DNA of 64,000 nt from Bradyrhizobium sp. Arg816 (lineage in GTDB: Bacteria; Pseudomonadota; Alphaproteobacteria; Rhizobiales; Xanthobacteraceae): the NCBI RefSeq assembly GCF_029989365.1, contig NZ_JAPRAQ010000012.1, forward strand, positions 124,001-188,000, in the 5' to 3' direction. Position 1 is the stretch's first letter; the number at the start of each line of letters is the position of its first letter. Below are positions 7,960-17,739 of the stretch, in pieces. A program made the translations under genes and the position numbers. Under the pieces are notes generated by a model, which made no database searches, was not told where the DNA came from, and was given only the letters and a program-made list of their open reading frames with translations.

Positions 7960-7973
7960 TTGCGCTGGATCAA
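7960..7973 (+). promoter_or_regulatory. FixK box of fixGHIS
   Basis: TTGC-GCTGGA-TCAA fits the B. japonicum FixK2 consensus TTG(A/C)-N8-(T/G)CAA. Its centre is 65.5 bp before the fixG ATG, exactly the distance seen at fixN. FixK2 control of fixGHIS is established for B. japonicum. Confidence 0.85.
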
Positions 7974-8031
7974 CTGACGCGCTCGCGTCGGGTCTAGGTT
8001 TAATCGCACCTTTTCGAGAAGCTTCCTGGCG

Positions 8032-9495
8032 ATGAACAAGACCGCGAACCCGAACGACCTCACATCGAACGATGACGACGGGCCGCTCTACGTAGCCCAG
8101 AAGAAGGTGTATCCCCAGAGCGTCTCCGGCACGTTCCGCCGGATCAAATGGGGCCTGATGGCGTTCTGCCTCGGCGTCTACTACTTCCTGCCGTTCGTGC
8201 GCTGGAACCGCGGCCTCGGCGCTCCCAGCCAGGCGGTGCTGATCGATCTTCCCAACAGCCGCTTCTACTTCTTCTTCATCGAGCTGTGGCCGCAGGAGGT
8301 CTACTACTTCACCGGACTGCTGATCGTCGCCGCGGTGGCGCTGTTCCTGATGAACTCGGTCGGCGGCCGAATCTGGTGCGGCTATCTCTGCCCGCAGACG
8401 GTGTGGACCGATCTGTTCTACGCCGTCGAGAGGTTCGTCGAAGGCGATCGCCGCGAGCGGATGAAGAAAGACAAGTCGTCCGGCCTGACGCTGAAGCGCG
8501 TCTCCGAGATCGCACTCAAGCATTCGATCTGGCTTCTGATCGCCTGGTGGACCGGCGGCGCCTGGGTGCTCTATTTCAACGACGCGCCGACGCTGGTGAA
8601 GGAGCTCCTCACCTTCCAGGCGCCGATGATCGCCTATATCTGGATCGGCATCCTGACGGCGACGACCTATGTGCTCGCCGGCTACATGCGCGAGCAGGTC
8701 TGCACCTATATGTGCCCGTGGCCGCGCATCCAGGCCGCGCTCACCGACGAATGGGCGCTCAACGTCACCTACCGCTACGACCGCGGCGAGAAGCGCACCT
8801 CGGTGAAGAAGGCGATCGAGCTGCGCGCGCTTGGCGAGCATGTCGGCGACTGCGTCGACTGCTATCAATGCGTCGCGGTCTGCCCGACCGGCATCGACAT
8901 CCGCAACGGGCCGCAGCTCGAATGCATCCAGTGCGGGCTCTGCATCGATGCCTGCGACAACGTCATGACCAAGATCGGCCGGCCGAAGCGGCTGATCGGC
9001 TACGACAACGACATCAACATCCAGCGCCGCCAGGAAGGCAAGGCGCCGGTCTACCGCATCGTCCGGGCCCGCACCGTCGCCTACAGCGCGATCATCGCGG
9101 CGGTCGGCGGCATCATGATCTACACGCTCGCGACCCGCAGCCTGCTCGACGTCAACGTGTTGCACGACCGTAATCCCGTCGCGGTCAAGCTCAGCGACGG
9201 CTCGATCCGCAATGCCTATACGGTTCGGCTGCTGAACAAGAGCGGCTACGACCGCGTCATCGCGATCGACGCCAACGGTCCGGCCAACCTGACCACGCAT
9301 GTCGTCGGCATCGATTCCGTGACGCCCGACCGGCCGATGATCGTGATCCCGCGTGACTCCACCAGCGAGCTGCGCCTGCTGGTCACCGCACCGGCGGAGA
9401 GCAATCCGGAGAAGTCGGTTCCCGTTCGTTTCCACGTCACCGACATCGGGCTCGGCGAGGTCGCCACCGCCACCGACAATTTCGTCTCGCCCTAG
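8032..9495 (+). CDS. fixG: Cytochrome oxidase assembly ferredoxin-type protein FixG (CcoG)
   Basis: 487 aa membrane iron-sulfur protein needed for cbb3 oxidase assembly; homologues reduce copper for delivery to the oxidase. Several membrane helices lie in the first half, with a conserved WCGYLCPQTVW segment and a CTYMCPWPR segment. Two [4Fe-4S] motifs follow: CVDCYQCVAVCPTGIDIR and CIQCGLCIDACDNVM. A C-terminal periplasmic IgG-like domain (about 375-487) follows the last helix. Start ATG at 8032; fixH begins 15 bases after its stop. Confidence 0.96.
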   Translation: MNKTANPNDLTSNDDDGPLYVAQKKVYPQSVSGTFRRIKWGLMAFCLGVYYFLPFVRWNRGLGAPSQAVLIDLPNSRFYFFFIELWPQEVYYFTGLLIVAAVALFLMNSVGGRIWCGYLCPQTVWTDLFYAVERFVEGDRRERMKKDKSSGLTLKRVSEIALKHSIWLLIAWWTGGAWVLYFNDAPTLVKELLTFQAPMIAYIWIGILTATTYVLAGYMREQVCTYMCPWPRIQAALTDEWALNVTYRYDRGEKRTSVKKAIELRALGEHVGDCVDCYQCVAVCPTGIDIRNGPQLECIQCGLCIDACDNVMTKIGRPKRLIGYDNDINIQRRQEGKAPVYRIVRARTVAYSAIIAAVGGIMIYTLATRSLLDVNVLHDRNPVAVKLSDGSIRNAYTVRLLNKSGYDRVIAIDANGPANLTTHVVGIDSVTPDRPMIVIPRDSTSELRLLVTAPAESNPEKSVPVRFHVTDIGLGEVATATDNFVSP

Positions 9496-9510
9496 GATCA
9501 GGAGACCGCC

Positions 9511-9996
9511 ATGGCCACCAAGCCGCTGACCGGAACAAAAGTGTTCCTGATGCTGGTCGCCTTCTTCGGGCTCGTGATCGGTGTCAACGTGACCATGATG
9601 AAGCTCGCGATCGCGACGCTGCCCGGCACCGACGTCGACAGCCCCTATGCCGCAGGCCTCACCTATGACCGCGAGATCTCGGCAGCGCAGGACCAGGCTG
9701 CGCGCAAATGGCAGGTCAGCGCCCATATCGAGCGCCGCGCCGATGGCGCCGCCACGCTCCAGGTCGACGCCCGCGATGCGAAGGGCCAGCCGATGAGCGG
9801 GTTGAAATTCGGCGGCCGCCTGGAGCGGCCGACCGACAAGCGCGCCGATCTCCAGGTCACACTCTCGGAGGCCGGCATCGGCATCTATCGCGGCAATGCC
9901 ACCTCGGTCGCGCCGGGGCAGTGGGATCTCGTGATCGAAGGCGAGGCGCGCGGAACACGCGTGTTCATGTCGCGCAACCGCGTGATCCTGAACTGA
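9511..9996 (+). CDS. fixH: FixH assembly protein
   Basis: 161 aa, one N-terminal membrane helix at about residues 12-32 (FLMLVAFFGLVIGVNVTMMK) and a periplasmic FixH domain. FixH/CcoH is required for cbb3 oxidase maturation, probably contacting FixN and the copper pump FixI. The ATG at 9511 follows a GGAG site. It lies between fixG (15-base gap) and fixI (11-base gap), in the usual operon order. Confidence 0.95.
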   Translation: MATKPLTGTKVFLMLVAFFGLVIGVNVTMMKLAIATLPGTDVDSPYAAGLTYDREISAAQDQAARKWQVSAHIERRADGAATLQVDARDAKGQPMSGLKFGGRLERPTDKRADLQVTLSEAGIGIYRGNATSVAPGQWDLVIEGEARGTRVFMSRNRVILN

Positions 9997-10007
9997 GGGA
10001 ATCCGTC

Positions 10008-12197
10008 ATGCATGTCACGCGGGATTTTTCGCATTACGTCCGGATCGCGGGCGAGGGTATCAAGCACATCGATCTCGCGGTCGAGGGGGTTCACTGCGCC
10101 GGCTGCATGGCCAAGATCGAGCGCGGCCTCTCCGCCATCCCCGACGTCACGCTGGCGCGTGTGAATCTCACCGACCGCCGCGTCGCGTTGGAATGGAAGC
10201 AGGGCACGCTCGACCCTATCAGCTTCATCGATCGGCTCGCGGAACTCGGCTACAAGGCCTATCCTTACGAGACCGAGAGCGCGGAAGCGACGGAAGTGGC
10301 GGAATCGCGCTTCCTGCTGCGCTGTCTCGGCGTCGCCGCGTTCGCCACCATGAACGTGATGATGCTGTCGATCCCGGTCTGGTCGGGCAACGTCTCGGAC
10401 ATGCTGCCGGAGCAGCGCGACTTCTTTCATTGGCTGTCGGCGCTGATCGCGCTACCGGCGGCGGCCTATGCCGGCCAGCCGTTCTTCCGCTCGGCCTGGC
10501 GCGCGCTGTCGGCCAAGACCACCAACATGGACGTGCCGATCTCGATCGGGGTGTGCCTTGCGCTCGGCATGTCCGTGGTCGAGACCATCCATCACGCCGA
10601 GCACGCCTATTTCGACGCGGCGATCATGCTGCTCACGTTTCTCCTGGTCGGTCGCGTCCTCGACCAGAACATGCGGCGGCGGACCCGCGCGGTCGCCGGC
10701 AATCTCGCCGCCTTGAAAGCAGAGACGGCCGCAAAATTCGTCGGTCCCGACGAGATTTCGCAGGTCCCGGTCGCGGCGATCCATCCCGGCGACATCGTGC
10801 TGCTCCGGCCCGGCGAGCGTTGCGCCGTCGACGGCACGGTGATCGAGGGGCGTTCCGAGATCGATCAGAGCCTGATCACCGGCGAGACGCTCTATGTCAC
10901 GGCGGAGCGGGGCACGGCGGTCTATGCGGGCTCCATGAACATCTCCGGCACGCTGCGGGTGCGGGTCTCGGCTGCGTCGGAGGCGACGCTGCTCGCCGAG
11001 ATCACGCGGCTCCTCGACAACGCGCTGCAGGCGCGCTCGCGCTACATGCGGCTCGCAGATCGCGCCTCGCGGCTCTACGCGCCGGTGGTGCATGCGACCG
11101 CGCTGATCACCATTTTGGGCTGGGTCATCGCGGGTGCGGGCTGGCACGATGCGGTCGTGACCGGCGTGGCCGTGCTGATCATCACCTGTCCCTGCGCGCT
11201 CGGGCTCGCGATCCCGACCGTGCAGACGGTGGCCTCGGGTGCCATGTTCAAAGCTGGCGTGCTGCTTAATTCAGGCGACGCCATCGAGCGGCTGGCCGAG
11301 GCCGACCACGTCATCTTCGACAAGACCGGCACACTGACGCTGCCCGATCTCGAAGTGATGAATGCGGCCGACATCCCCCCCAACGTCTTCGAACTCGCCG
11401 GCCGTCTCGCGCTGTCGAGCCATCACCCGGTCGCCGCCGCAGTCGCGCAGGCCGCCGGCGCAAGGTCGCCGATCGTTGGTGCGGTCGAGGAGGCCGGGCA
11501 GGGCGTGCGGGCTGTGGTGGACGGCGTCGAGATCCGTCTTGGCCGTCCGTCCTTCTGCGGCGCCGAAGCGCTGGTCGGCGGGGCCACGCTCGATCCCGAA
11601 GCCTCCATCGTAGCTTTCAGTAAAGGGACTGAAAAAGTCATCCTCTCGGTTCGTCAGGGCCTGCGGCCGGACGCGCAGGCCGTGATCGCGGCGCTGAAGG
11701 CGCGCAATGTCGGCATCGAGATCCTCTCCGGCGACCGTGAGCCCGCGGTGATCGCGGCGGCGCATGCGCTGGGCATCGCCGAGTGGCGCGCCGGCGTCAC
11801 GCCGGCCGACAAGATCGCACGGATCGAGGAACTGAAGCAGCGCGGCGCCAAAGTGCTGATGGTCGGCGACGGCATGAATGACGCGCCCTCGCTGGCGGCG
11901 GCCCATGTCTCGATGTCGCCGATCTCGGCCGCGCATCTCAGCCAGGCGACCGCCGATCTGGTCTTCCTCGGCCGGCCGCTGGCACCTGTCGTCGCCGCGA
12001 TCGACTCCGCGCGCAAGGCGCTGCACCTGATGCGGCAGAACCTCTGGCTGGCGATCGGCTATAACGTCCTCGCCGTGCCGGTGGCGATCAGCGGCATCGT
12101 GACGCCCCTGATTGCGGCGGCGGCCATGAGCGGGTCGTCGATCCTGGTCATGCTGAATTCGCTGCGGGCGCGCAATGCGTCACGGGAGATCGTGTGA
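10008..12197 (+). CDS. fixI: Copper-translocating P-type ATPase FixI (CcoI)
   Basis: 729 aa P1B-type ATPase that exports copper for cbb3 oxidase assembly. N-terminal metal-binding motif HCAGC (C30, C33), membrane metal site CPC at 394-396 (ITCPCALGLAIP), phosphorylation site DKTGT with D438, HP locus SSHHPVA, and hinge GDGMNDAPSLAAA. The frame is open far upstream into fixH, but the ATG at 10008 is 11 bases after the fixH stop and gives the length of B. japonicum FixI (about 730 aa). The last base of its TGA is shared with the fixS ATG. Confidence 0.97.
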   Translation: MHVTRDFSHYVRIAGEGIKHIDLAVEGVHCAGCMAKIERGLSAIPDVTLARVNLTDRRVALEWKQGTLDPISFIDRLAELGYKAYPYETESAEATEVAESRFLLRCLGVAAFATMNVMMLSIPVWSGNVSDMLPEQRDFFHWLSALIALPAAAYAGQPFFRSAWRALSAKTTNMDVPISIGVCLALGMSVVETIHHAEHAYFDAAIMLLTFLLVGRVLDQNMRRRTRAVAGNLAALKAETAAKFVGPDEISQVPVAAIHPGDIVLLRPGERCAVDGTVIEGRSEIDQSLITGETLYVTAERGTAVYAGSMNISGTLRVRVSAASEATLLAEITRLLDNALQARSRYMRLADRASRLYAPVVHATALITILGWVIAGAGWHDAVVTGVAVLIITCPCALGLAIPTVQTVASGAMFKAGVLLNSGDAIERLAEADHVIFDKTGTLTLPDLEVMNAADIPPNVFELAGRLALSSHHPVAAAVAQAAGARSPIVGAVEEAGQGVRAVVDGVEIRLGRPSFCGAEALVGGATLDPEASIVAFSKGTEKVILSVRQGLRPDAQAVIAALKARNVGIEILSGDREPAVIAAAHALGIAEWRAGVTPADKIARIEELKQRGAKVLMVGDGMNDAPSLAAAHVSMSPISAAHLSQATADLVFLGRPLAPVVAAIDSARKALHLMRQNLWLAIGYNVLAVPVAISGIVTPLIAAAAMSGSSILVMLNSLRARNASREIV

Positions 12198-12364
12198 TGG
12201 AAATCCTGGTGATCCTGGTCCCGTTGGCACTGATGCTCGGTCTTGCCGGCCTCTTCGCCTTCCTCTGGTCGCTGCGGAGCGGCCAGTATGACGATCTCGA
12301 CGGCGCGGCTTGGCGCGCCATCGCCGACGACGAGCCGCCGCAGGACGCCCCGGCCAAGCGTTAA
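12197..12364 (+). CDS. fixS: cbb3 oxidase maturation protein FixS (CcoS)
   Basis: A 55-aa protein starting inside the fixI stop codon (TGATG overlap) and ending at TAA 12362-12364. One membrane helix at about 5-26 (VILVPLALMLGLAGLFAFLW) is followed by the characteristic SGQYDDLDGAAWRAI segment and an acidic-basic tail. FixS/CcoS is required for a functional, cofactor-loaded oxidase. End of the fixGHIS operon. Confidence 0.95.
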   Translation: MEILVILVPLALMLGLAGLFAFLWSLRSGQYDDLDGAAWRAIADDEPPQDAPAKR

Positions 12365-12496
12365 CGCTCCATTGGTTCCGCGCTGCCCTTTCCGGACATG
12401 GTCGCTGGACGGCCGGCGGTCGCCGGGCGTAACAATGCCGGAGGATTTTGCGTAGAAGCGACGGGGCAGGCTCTCCGGAGCAGGAGTGTGACGAGC

Positions 12497-13639
12497 ATGC
12501 AGAAAAATGTCGGAGTGTGCGGGCCTGACGATCTGCCGGGACAGGTCGTGCTGGTGCTGCAAGGCGGCGGTGCGCTCGGCTCCTATCAGGCGGGCGTCTA
12601 CCAGGCCCTGCACGAGGCCGGGATCGAGCCGGACTGGGTCATCGGCACCTCGATCGGCGCGATCAACGGGAGCCTGATCGCCGGCAACGCACCGGAGAAC
12701 AGGCTCGCGCGCCTGAAGGAGTTCTGGAAGCGGATGGAGCAGAATCAGGTCTGGGCTCTCGGTGGCGCGTTTCCCGACTTCAACGAGAAGCTGGCCTATT
12801 GGTCGACCGTGACCCACGGCATTCCAGGTTTCTTCCGCCCCAATGCGCTGGCCCATGCCGGGGATTCCTATCCGCTCGGCGCCGATCACGCCGGCTTCTA
12901 TTCGACCGCGCCGCTGGAGAAGACGCTGAGCGAGCTGGTCGATTTCGATCTGGCCAATCGCTGCGCGCCGCGACTGACGGTCGGTGCGGCTCATGTCGGC
13001 ACCAGCGAAATGCGCTATTTCGACAGCCGCGACGGCGAACTGACGGTGAAGCATGTGATGGCTTCGGGCGCGCTGCCGCCGGCCTTCCCGGCGGTGCGCA
13101 TCGATGGCGAGCTCTATTGGGACGGCGGCATCCTGTCGAACACGCCGACGGAGGCCGTATTCGACGACAATCCACGCAGGGATTCGCTGATCTTCTCCGT
13201 GCATCTGTGGAATCCCGTCGGCGCCGAGCCGACCACGATGGCGGAGGTCTTGAACCGCCATAAGGACGTGCAGTACTCCAGCCGCATCGCGAGCCAGATC
13301 GTGCGACAGCAGCAGGCCCATCGCCTGCGCCACGTCATCAACCAGCTTGCCGCGCGATTGCCCGAGAGCGAGCGCAACGATGCCGCGGTGAGGGAATTGA
13401 TGAGCTACGGCTGTCCGACCCGCATGCATGTGGTGCGGCTGCTGGCGCCGCAGCTCGAGCGCGAGACCCATACCAAGGATATCGACTTCAGTCCGTCAGG
13501 CATTACGCGGCGCTGGCATGCTGGCTATGCTCACACGAAATCGGTGCTAGCGCGAAAGCCGTGGATCGGTGAATTCGATCCGCTCGCCGGCGTGGTGCTG
13601 CACGAGCATATGGACGAGATGCCGATGGCGGCGGAGTAG
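12497..13639 (+). CDS. Patatin-like phospholipase family protein
   Basis: 380 aa from the ATG at 12497 (AGGAG 10 bases upstream). A patatin fold is clear: oxyanion loop QGGGALGSYQAGVY near residue 18, nucleophile elbow GTSIGAING, and the dyad Asp in WDGGILSNTP. The C-terminal third resembles the DUF3734 extension found on bacterial patatins. Such enzymes hydrolyse acyl esters; the natural substrate cannot be told. No signal peptide is seen, so it is probably cytoplasmic. It follows fixS by 132 bases with no FixK box in between. Confidence 0.88.
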   Translation: MQKNVGVCGPDDLPGQVVLVLQGGGALGSYQAGVYQALHEAGIEPDWVIGTSIGAINGSLIAGNAPENRLARLKEFWKRMEQNQVWALGGAFPDFNEKLAYWSTVTHGIPGFFRPNALAHAGDSYPLGADHAGFYSTAPLEKTLSELVDFDLANRCAPRLTVGAAHVGTSEMRYFDSRDGELTVKHVMASGALPPAFPAVRIDGELYWDGGILSNTPTEAVFDDNPRRDSLIFSVHLWNPVGAEPTTMAEVLNRHKDVQYSSRIASQIVRQQQAHRLRHVINQLAARLPESERNDAAVRELMSYGCPTRMHVVRLLAPQLERETHTKDIDFSPSGITRRWHAGYAHTKSVLARKPWIGEFDPLAGVVLHEHMDEMPMAAE

Positions 13640-13710
13640 GGCCGCGTCCGCTTTCATCGAATTGCCACAGGCCCTGCGGATTGTCGGTTGTCGCCCGCCT
13701 TTGAGAGGCC

Positions 13711-14667
13711 TTGCAGTTGGTATCCGGGAACGATCTGGAATTGGCCCTCGATCAGGTCCGCGCTGACGCGGCGGGACCGGTTGCCGGCGTGTTCGGTCCT
13801 GACACGGTGACATGGCGGATCGACCGGGAGGCCGTCATCTTTCTCGGCGCCGGCCGTGCGCTGTTGTTGCAACTGGCGCATCCCTGGGTCGCTGCCGCTA
13901 TCGCGGAGCATTCGCGGACCCTCGCCGATCCGATCGGCCGCTTCCATCGCACCTTCGATATCGTCTTTGCGATGGTGTTCGGCTCGCTCGACCGGGCGCA
14001 GTTGTCGTCCCGGCAATTGCATCGGCGCCACAGCATGATCGTCGGCGAGATGCCCGAGACTGTCGGTCCGTTCGCGGCAGGCTCGCGCTACTGCGCCAAC
14101 GACATTCCGTCGCTGCGCTGGGTTCATGCGACGCTGGTCGAGACCGCGGTGATGGCGCATGACCTGGTCCTGCCGCCGCTCTCGGCGGAGGAGCGCGAGC
14201 GCTACTGGAGCGAGAGCCGGATGTTCGGCGCCTTGTTCGGATTGACGGCGGACGATTTGCCCGCGGACTGGTCCGGCTTTGCGGCCTACACCGCGGCGAT
14301 GGCGCAGTCGGAGACGCTGACCGTCAGCCCGGCGGCGCGCGAGATCGCCGCGCAGATCCTTGGCGGCGCTCGTCCGTGGCTGCGGCCACCGCGATGGTAT
14401 CGCGCGCTCACCGCGAGGATGTTGCCGGAGCGCCTGCGAGCGGGCTTCGGGTTTGTACTCGACGAGCGCGACAAGAGGGCAGCCGACAACGCGCTGAAGT
14501 GGATCGGCCGCGTCTATCCGAGATTGCCGGACCGGCTGCGCTATGTCGGTCCCTACCAGGAAGCGCAGGCGCGGCTGCGGGGCGAGCCGAAGCCCGACTG
14601 GATGACCCGGTGTCTCAATCGCGCCTGGATCGGTCGGCCGCAAATGGACGTGCGCGGGAAGGGATGA
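13711..14667 (+). CDS. MpaB-family (DUF2236) oxygenase-like protein
   Basis: 318 aa, TTG start at 13711 preceded by GAGAGG. It resembles the DUF2236/MpaB family: an N-terminal VTWRIDREAVIFLGAGRALLLQLAHPWVA segment (split here by function only), a central HRRHS motif and a RWVHATLVETAVMAHD motif with conserved His residues of the kind proposed to bind haem in latex-clearing-protein relatives. Members of the family are predicted oxygenases; substrate unknown. No membrane helix or signal peptide is clear. It lies 71 bases after the patatin gene and may be co-transcribed. Confidence 0.8.
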   Translation: MQLVSGNDLELALDQVRADAAGPVAGVFGPDTVTWRIDREAVIFLGAGRALLLQLAHPWVAAAIAEHSRTLADPIGRFHRTFDIVFAMVFGSLDRAQLSSRQLHRRHSMIVGEMPETVGPFAAGSRYCANDIPSLRWVHATLVETAVMAHDLVLPPLSAEERERYWSESRMFGALFGLTADDLPADWSGFAAYTAAMAQSETLTVSPAAREIAAQILGGARPWLRPPRWYRALTARMLPERLRAGFGFVLDERDKRAADNALKWIGRVYPRLPDRLRYVGPYQEAQARLRGEPKPDWMTRCLNRAWIGRPQMDVRGKG

Positions 14668-14691
14668 GGTTCCCAGCTGCTGCCACAACCG

Positions 14692-14780
14692 CCGTCATTG
14701 CGAGGAGCCCTTGCGACGAAGCAATCCAGGCTGCCGCCGCGGAGGCAGTCTGGATTGCTTCGCTGCGCTCGCAATGACGG
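14692..14780. repeat. Bradyrhizobium palindromic repeat (CCGTCATTGCG type), copy 1
   Basis: Outer arms CCGTCATTGCG (14692-14702) and CGCAATGACGG (14770-14780), inner arms GAAGCAATCCAG (14718-14729) and CTGGATTGCTTC (14750-14761). The whole element can fold into one long hairpin. Related copies are at 24216-24335 and 25475-25561. It sits between convergent genes and could also act as a bidirectional terminator. Confidence 0.8.
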
Positions 14781-14802
14781 AGTGTGAGGAAGCGCTCCAG
14801 CC

Positions 14803-16218
14803 TCACACCGAGGCCAGCCTCCGATACAGCGCGCTGTAGCTGCCGGCCGAGATGCTCCAGGAGAACGATCGTCCCATCGCGCTGCGACGCATGGAGTCGA
14901 GCTGGTCTTGCGCCATGAAGGTCGAGAAGGCGCGGCGGACGCCGCCGAGGAAGGACGCGCGCGAGGGCTGCGAGAACAGAAAGCCGGTCTCGCCGTCGGT
15001 GATGGTCTCGGCGAGGCCGCCGGTCTGGTGACCGATCGGCAGCGAGCCGAAGCGCTGGGCGTACATCTGGCTGAGGCCGCAAGGTTCGAAGCGCGACGGC
15101 ATCAATGTGAAATCGCTGCCCGCGAAGATGCGCCGCGCCTGGGCCTCGTTGAAGCCGATCGTAACCCCGATCGCGTCGGGACGGCGGCGATGCGCGTCGA
15201 TCAGCGCCTGCTCGAGCGCCGGCTCGCCGGAGCCGGTGACCACGATCTGCCCGCCGGCATCGATGATCTCGTCGGCGGCCGACAGCACGAGGTCGATACC
15301 CTTCTGGTGCACGAGGCGTGCCACGATCGCGAACATCGGGCCGCGCGACACCGCGAGCCCGAATTGCTTGCGCACGTAATCCGCATTGGCCTTCTTGCCG
15401 ACCCAGTCGCCGGCGCCGAATTGCTGGGCGAGCTGGGAGCAGGAGCGCGGGTCCCAGCTCTCGTCGATGCCGTTGAGGATGCCGGTGAGCTCGGCCGCGT
15501 CGGAGCGGACGCGAAGCAGGCCTTCGAGGCCGCAGCCGAATTCCTCCGTCGTGATCTCGCGTGCATAGGTGCCGCTGACGGTGGTGAGGTGCGAGGCATA
15601 GACCAGCCCGGCCTTGAGGAAGGAGAGCTGGTCGTAGAACTCGACGCCGTCGATATGGAAGGAGCTCTCGGGGACGCCGATCCGCCGCAGCGAGTCCTTC
15701 GGGAAGAGGCCCTGATAGGCGAGGTTGTGGATGGTCAGGATCGACGGCAGCTTGGCGCCGCGCCAGGCGAGGTAGGCCGGCACGAGCGAGGCCTGCCAGT
15801 CGTTGGCATGGATCAGGTCTGCTGCCCAATTCTTGTCCAGCTTGCCCATGGCCAGCTCAGCAGCTGCCGAGGCAAAGCGCGCAAAGCGGATGTCGTTGTC
15901 CGGCCAGTCGTGCCCGGACTCGTCGCCATAGGGATTGCCGGGCCGGTCGTAGAGTTGTGAGCACAACAGCACATAGACCGGCAGCCCGTCCTTGGTCGCA
16001 GCACGGCCGAGCGAGCAGGCCGGCATCTCCGCAAACGCCGGGCAGCGGCCAACGATCTGAATATGCGTGAGTTGTTCGATGATGTCGCGGTAGCCGGGCA
16101 ACATGACCCGGATATCGGCAAGAGGGCGAAGCGCCCTGGGAAGTGCAGCGGAAACGGCGCCGAGTCCGCCAACGCGGACGAAATCGTCCATCTCGGTTGT
16201 GACGAACAAGACCCTCAA
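14803..16218 (-). CDS. glgA: Glycogen synthase
   Basis: 471 aa ADP-glucose:alpha-1,4-glucan glucosyltransferase (GT5). The start is a TTG at 16218, giving the typical MRVLFVTTE N-terminus. The KxGGL motif of bacterial enzymes appears as RVGGLGAVSAALPRAL near residue 16. The catalytic starch-synthase domain includes HANDWQASLVPAYL and TIHNLAYQG, and the GT1-type C-terminal domain includes MPSRFEPCGLSQMYAQRFGSLPIGHQTGGLAETI. The R in place of the first K is a variation. No glgB, glgC or glgP is adjacent, so this copy stands alone here. Confidence 0.92.
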   Translation of the reverse strand: MRVLFVTTEMDDFVRVGGLGAVSAALPRALRPLADIRVMLPGYRDIIEQLTHIQIVGRCPAFAEMPACSLGRAATKDGLPVYVLLCSQLYDRPGNPYGDESGHDWPDNDIRFARFASAAAELAMGKLDKNWAADLIHANDWQASLVPAYLAWRGAKLPSILTIHNLAYQGLFPKDSLRRIGVPESSFHIDGVEFYDQLSFLKAGLVYASHLTTVSGTYAREITTEEFGCGLEGLLRVRSDAAELTGILNGIDESWDPRSCSQLAQQFGAGDWVGKKANADYVRKQFGLAVSRGPMFAIVARLVHQKGIDLVLSAADEIIDAGGQIVVTGSGEPALEQALIDAHRRRPDAIGVTIGFNEAQARRIFAGSDFTLMPSRFEPCGLSQMYAQRFGSLPIGHQTGGLAETITDGETGFLFSQPSRASFLGGVRRAFSTFMAQDQLDSMRRSAMGRSFSWSISAGSYSALYRRLASV

Positions 16219-16411
16219 GAACAGCTGCCCTCATCCGATCCCGCTTGCTGCTATGCAAGAACGGGTCCAGTTGTCCTGGAATTCCCAAGCCGCCCGCGAG
16301 ACGCGTCCGTTCGGTAAAGACTTTCCTACTCACCCGCCGCCCTCTAGGGTCGGCGCACCAACAAGAAAGAACTTCGATAGTTCCTAAGAGACCGAGGGGG
16401 CGTAAGCAGGC

Positions 16412-17608
16412 ATGCCGTTAGCAGATAAGCATGAGCGGACGACGACAAAGGCCTTCGCGGGCCTCAGGGTCCTGGATTTTTCGACCACCATCGCCGGTCC
16501 CCATTGTGCGCGGATGCTTGCCGACATGGGCGCCGAGGTCATCAAGATCGAGACCGACGGGGGCGAGACGATGCGCACCCGGCCGCCGCTGCGCAAGGGG
16601 TGCAGCACCGTATTCGGCCAGCTCAACGTCGGCAAGAAAAGCGTCGTGCTCGATCTCAAGTCCGAGGAGGGTAAGGAGGCGGTGCGCCGGCTGGCCGCGA
16701 CCGCCGATATCCTGGTCGAGAACTTTCGCCCGGGTGTGATGCACCGGCTGCGGCTCGACTACGACAGCCTGCGTCCGGTCAATCCCAAGCTGATCTATTG
16801 CTCGATCTCCGGCTACGGCCAGACCGGCCCCTCGGCCGAGCTGCCGGCCTATGCGCCGGTGATCCATGCGGCCTCCGGCTACGACATGGCGCATCTCGCC
16901 TACCAGCCCGGCCGCAGCCGGCCGGATTATTGCGGCATCTACCATGCCGACGTCGTCACCGGCACCTACGGTTTTGGCGCGATTGCATCGGCGCTCTATC
17001 AGCGCACCATGACCGGGCAGGGCCAGCACATCGACGTCTCGATGTTGGAATCGATGCTGACCTTGACGGTGATCGAGCTGCAGAGCTCGCAATTCGCGGT
17101 GAAGCCGCCGCCGCGCCCGATGTTCGGGCCGACCGAGACGGCCAATGGCTATGTCATGATCACGGTCGCGAGCGAGAAGACGTTTCAGTGCCTGATGGGT
17201 GTGATCGGCCGCCCGGAATGGATTTCCGATCCGCGCTTCTCCGCCTACGCCGCGCGGCGCGAGAACTGGGTCGACATGATGGACGGCGTCGAGGCCTGGT
17301 CGCGGCCGCTCACGACCGACGCGTGCCTTGTCGCGCTTGGCGCGGCCGGTGTGCCGGCCTCGGCCTATCGCACGGTGTCCGAGGCGCTGGCCGATCCGCA
17401 ACTCGCGCACCGGCTGGCGCTCTCGTCCGTGGAGGACGAGGGTGGCTCGTTCCAGGTGCTCAATCTGCCGTTCCGGATGTCGGGCGCCGATACGGCGCCT
17501 GCCAAGACCATGGCCGTGCTTGGCGAGCACACGGACGAATTGCGCGAGGAGATCGGCCTCGCCGACGATGCTCCAATTCCGTCAGGCAAAACGGCTGCGA
17601 CAAACTGA
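16412..17608 (+). CDS. CaiB/BaiF-type (family III) CoA-transferase
   Basis: 398 aa. N-terminal GLRVLDFSTTIAGPHCARMLADMGAEVIKIE and the LNVGKKSVVLDLKSEEG segment are typical of formyl-CoA/carnitine-CoA transferases; the catalytic Asp is probably in YHADVVTGTYG, about residue 178. Family III enzymes move CoA between carboxylic acids through an enzyme-bound anhydride. It is followed 131 bases later by a complete peptide-type ABC importer on the same strand, suggesting a carboxylate uptake and activation function, but the substrate is not evident. Confidence 0.9.
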   Translation: MPLADKHERTTTKAFAGLRVLDFSTTIAGPHCARMLADMGAEVIKIETDGGETMRTRPPLRKGCSTVFGQLNVGKKSVVLDLKSEEGKEAVRRLAATADILVENFRPGVMHRLRLDYDSLRPVNPKLIYCSISGYGQTGPSAELPAYAPVIHAASGYDMAHLAYQPGRSRPDYCGIYHADVVTGTYGFGAIASALYQRTMTGQGQHIDVSMLESMLTLTVIELQSSQFAVKPPPRPMFGPTETANGYVMITVASEKTFQCLMGVIGRPEWISDPRFSAYAARRENWVDMMDGVEAWSRPLTTDACLVALGAAGVPASAYRTVSEALADPQLAHRLALSSVEDEGGSFQVLNLPFRMSGADTAPAKTMAVLGEHTDELREEIGLADDAPIPSGKTAATN

Positions 17609-17739
17609 GCGCATCGCAGCACCACTACAGCGTTTGATCTCTCGCGTGTTCCTCTTGCCGTGGCGAGCATTTATCGCCAAGCTCGCCGCCGAGTCATTCA
17701 ACGATCCGAAACATCGGACGAGGGATCCCGGGAGGAACC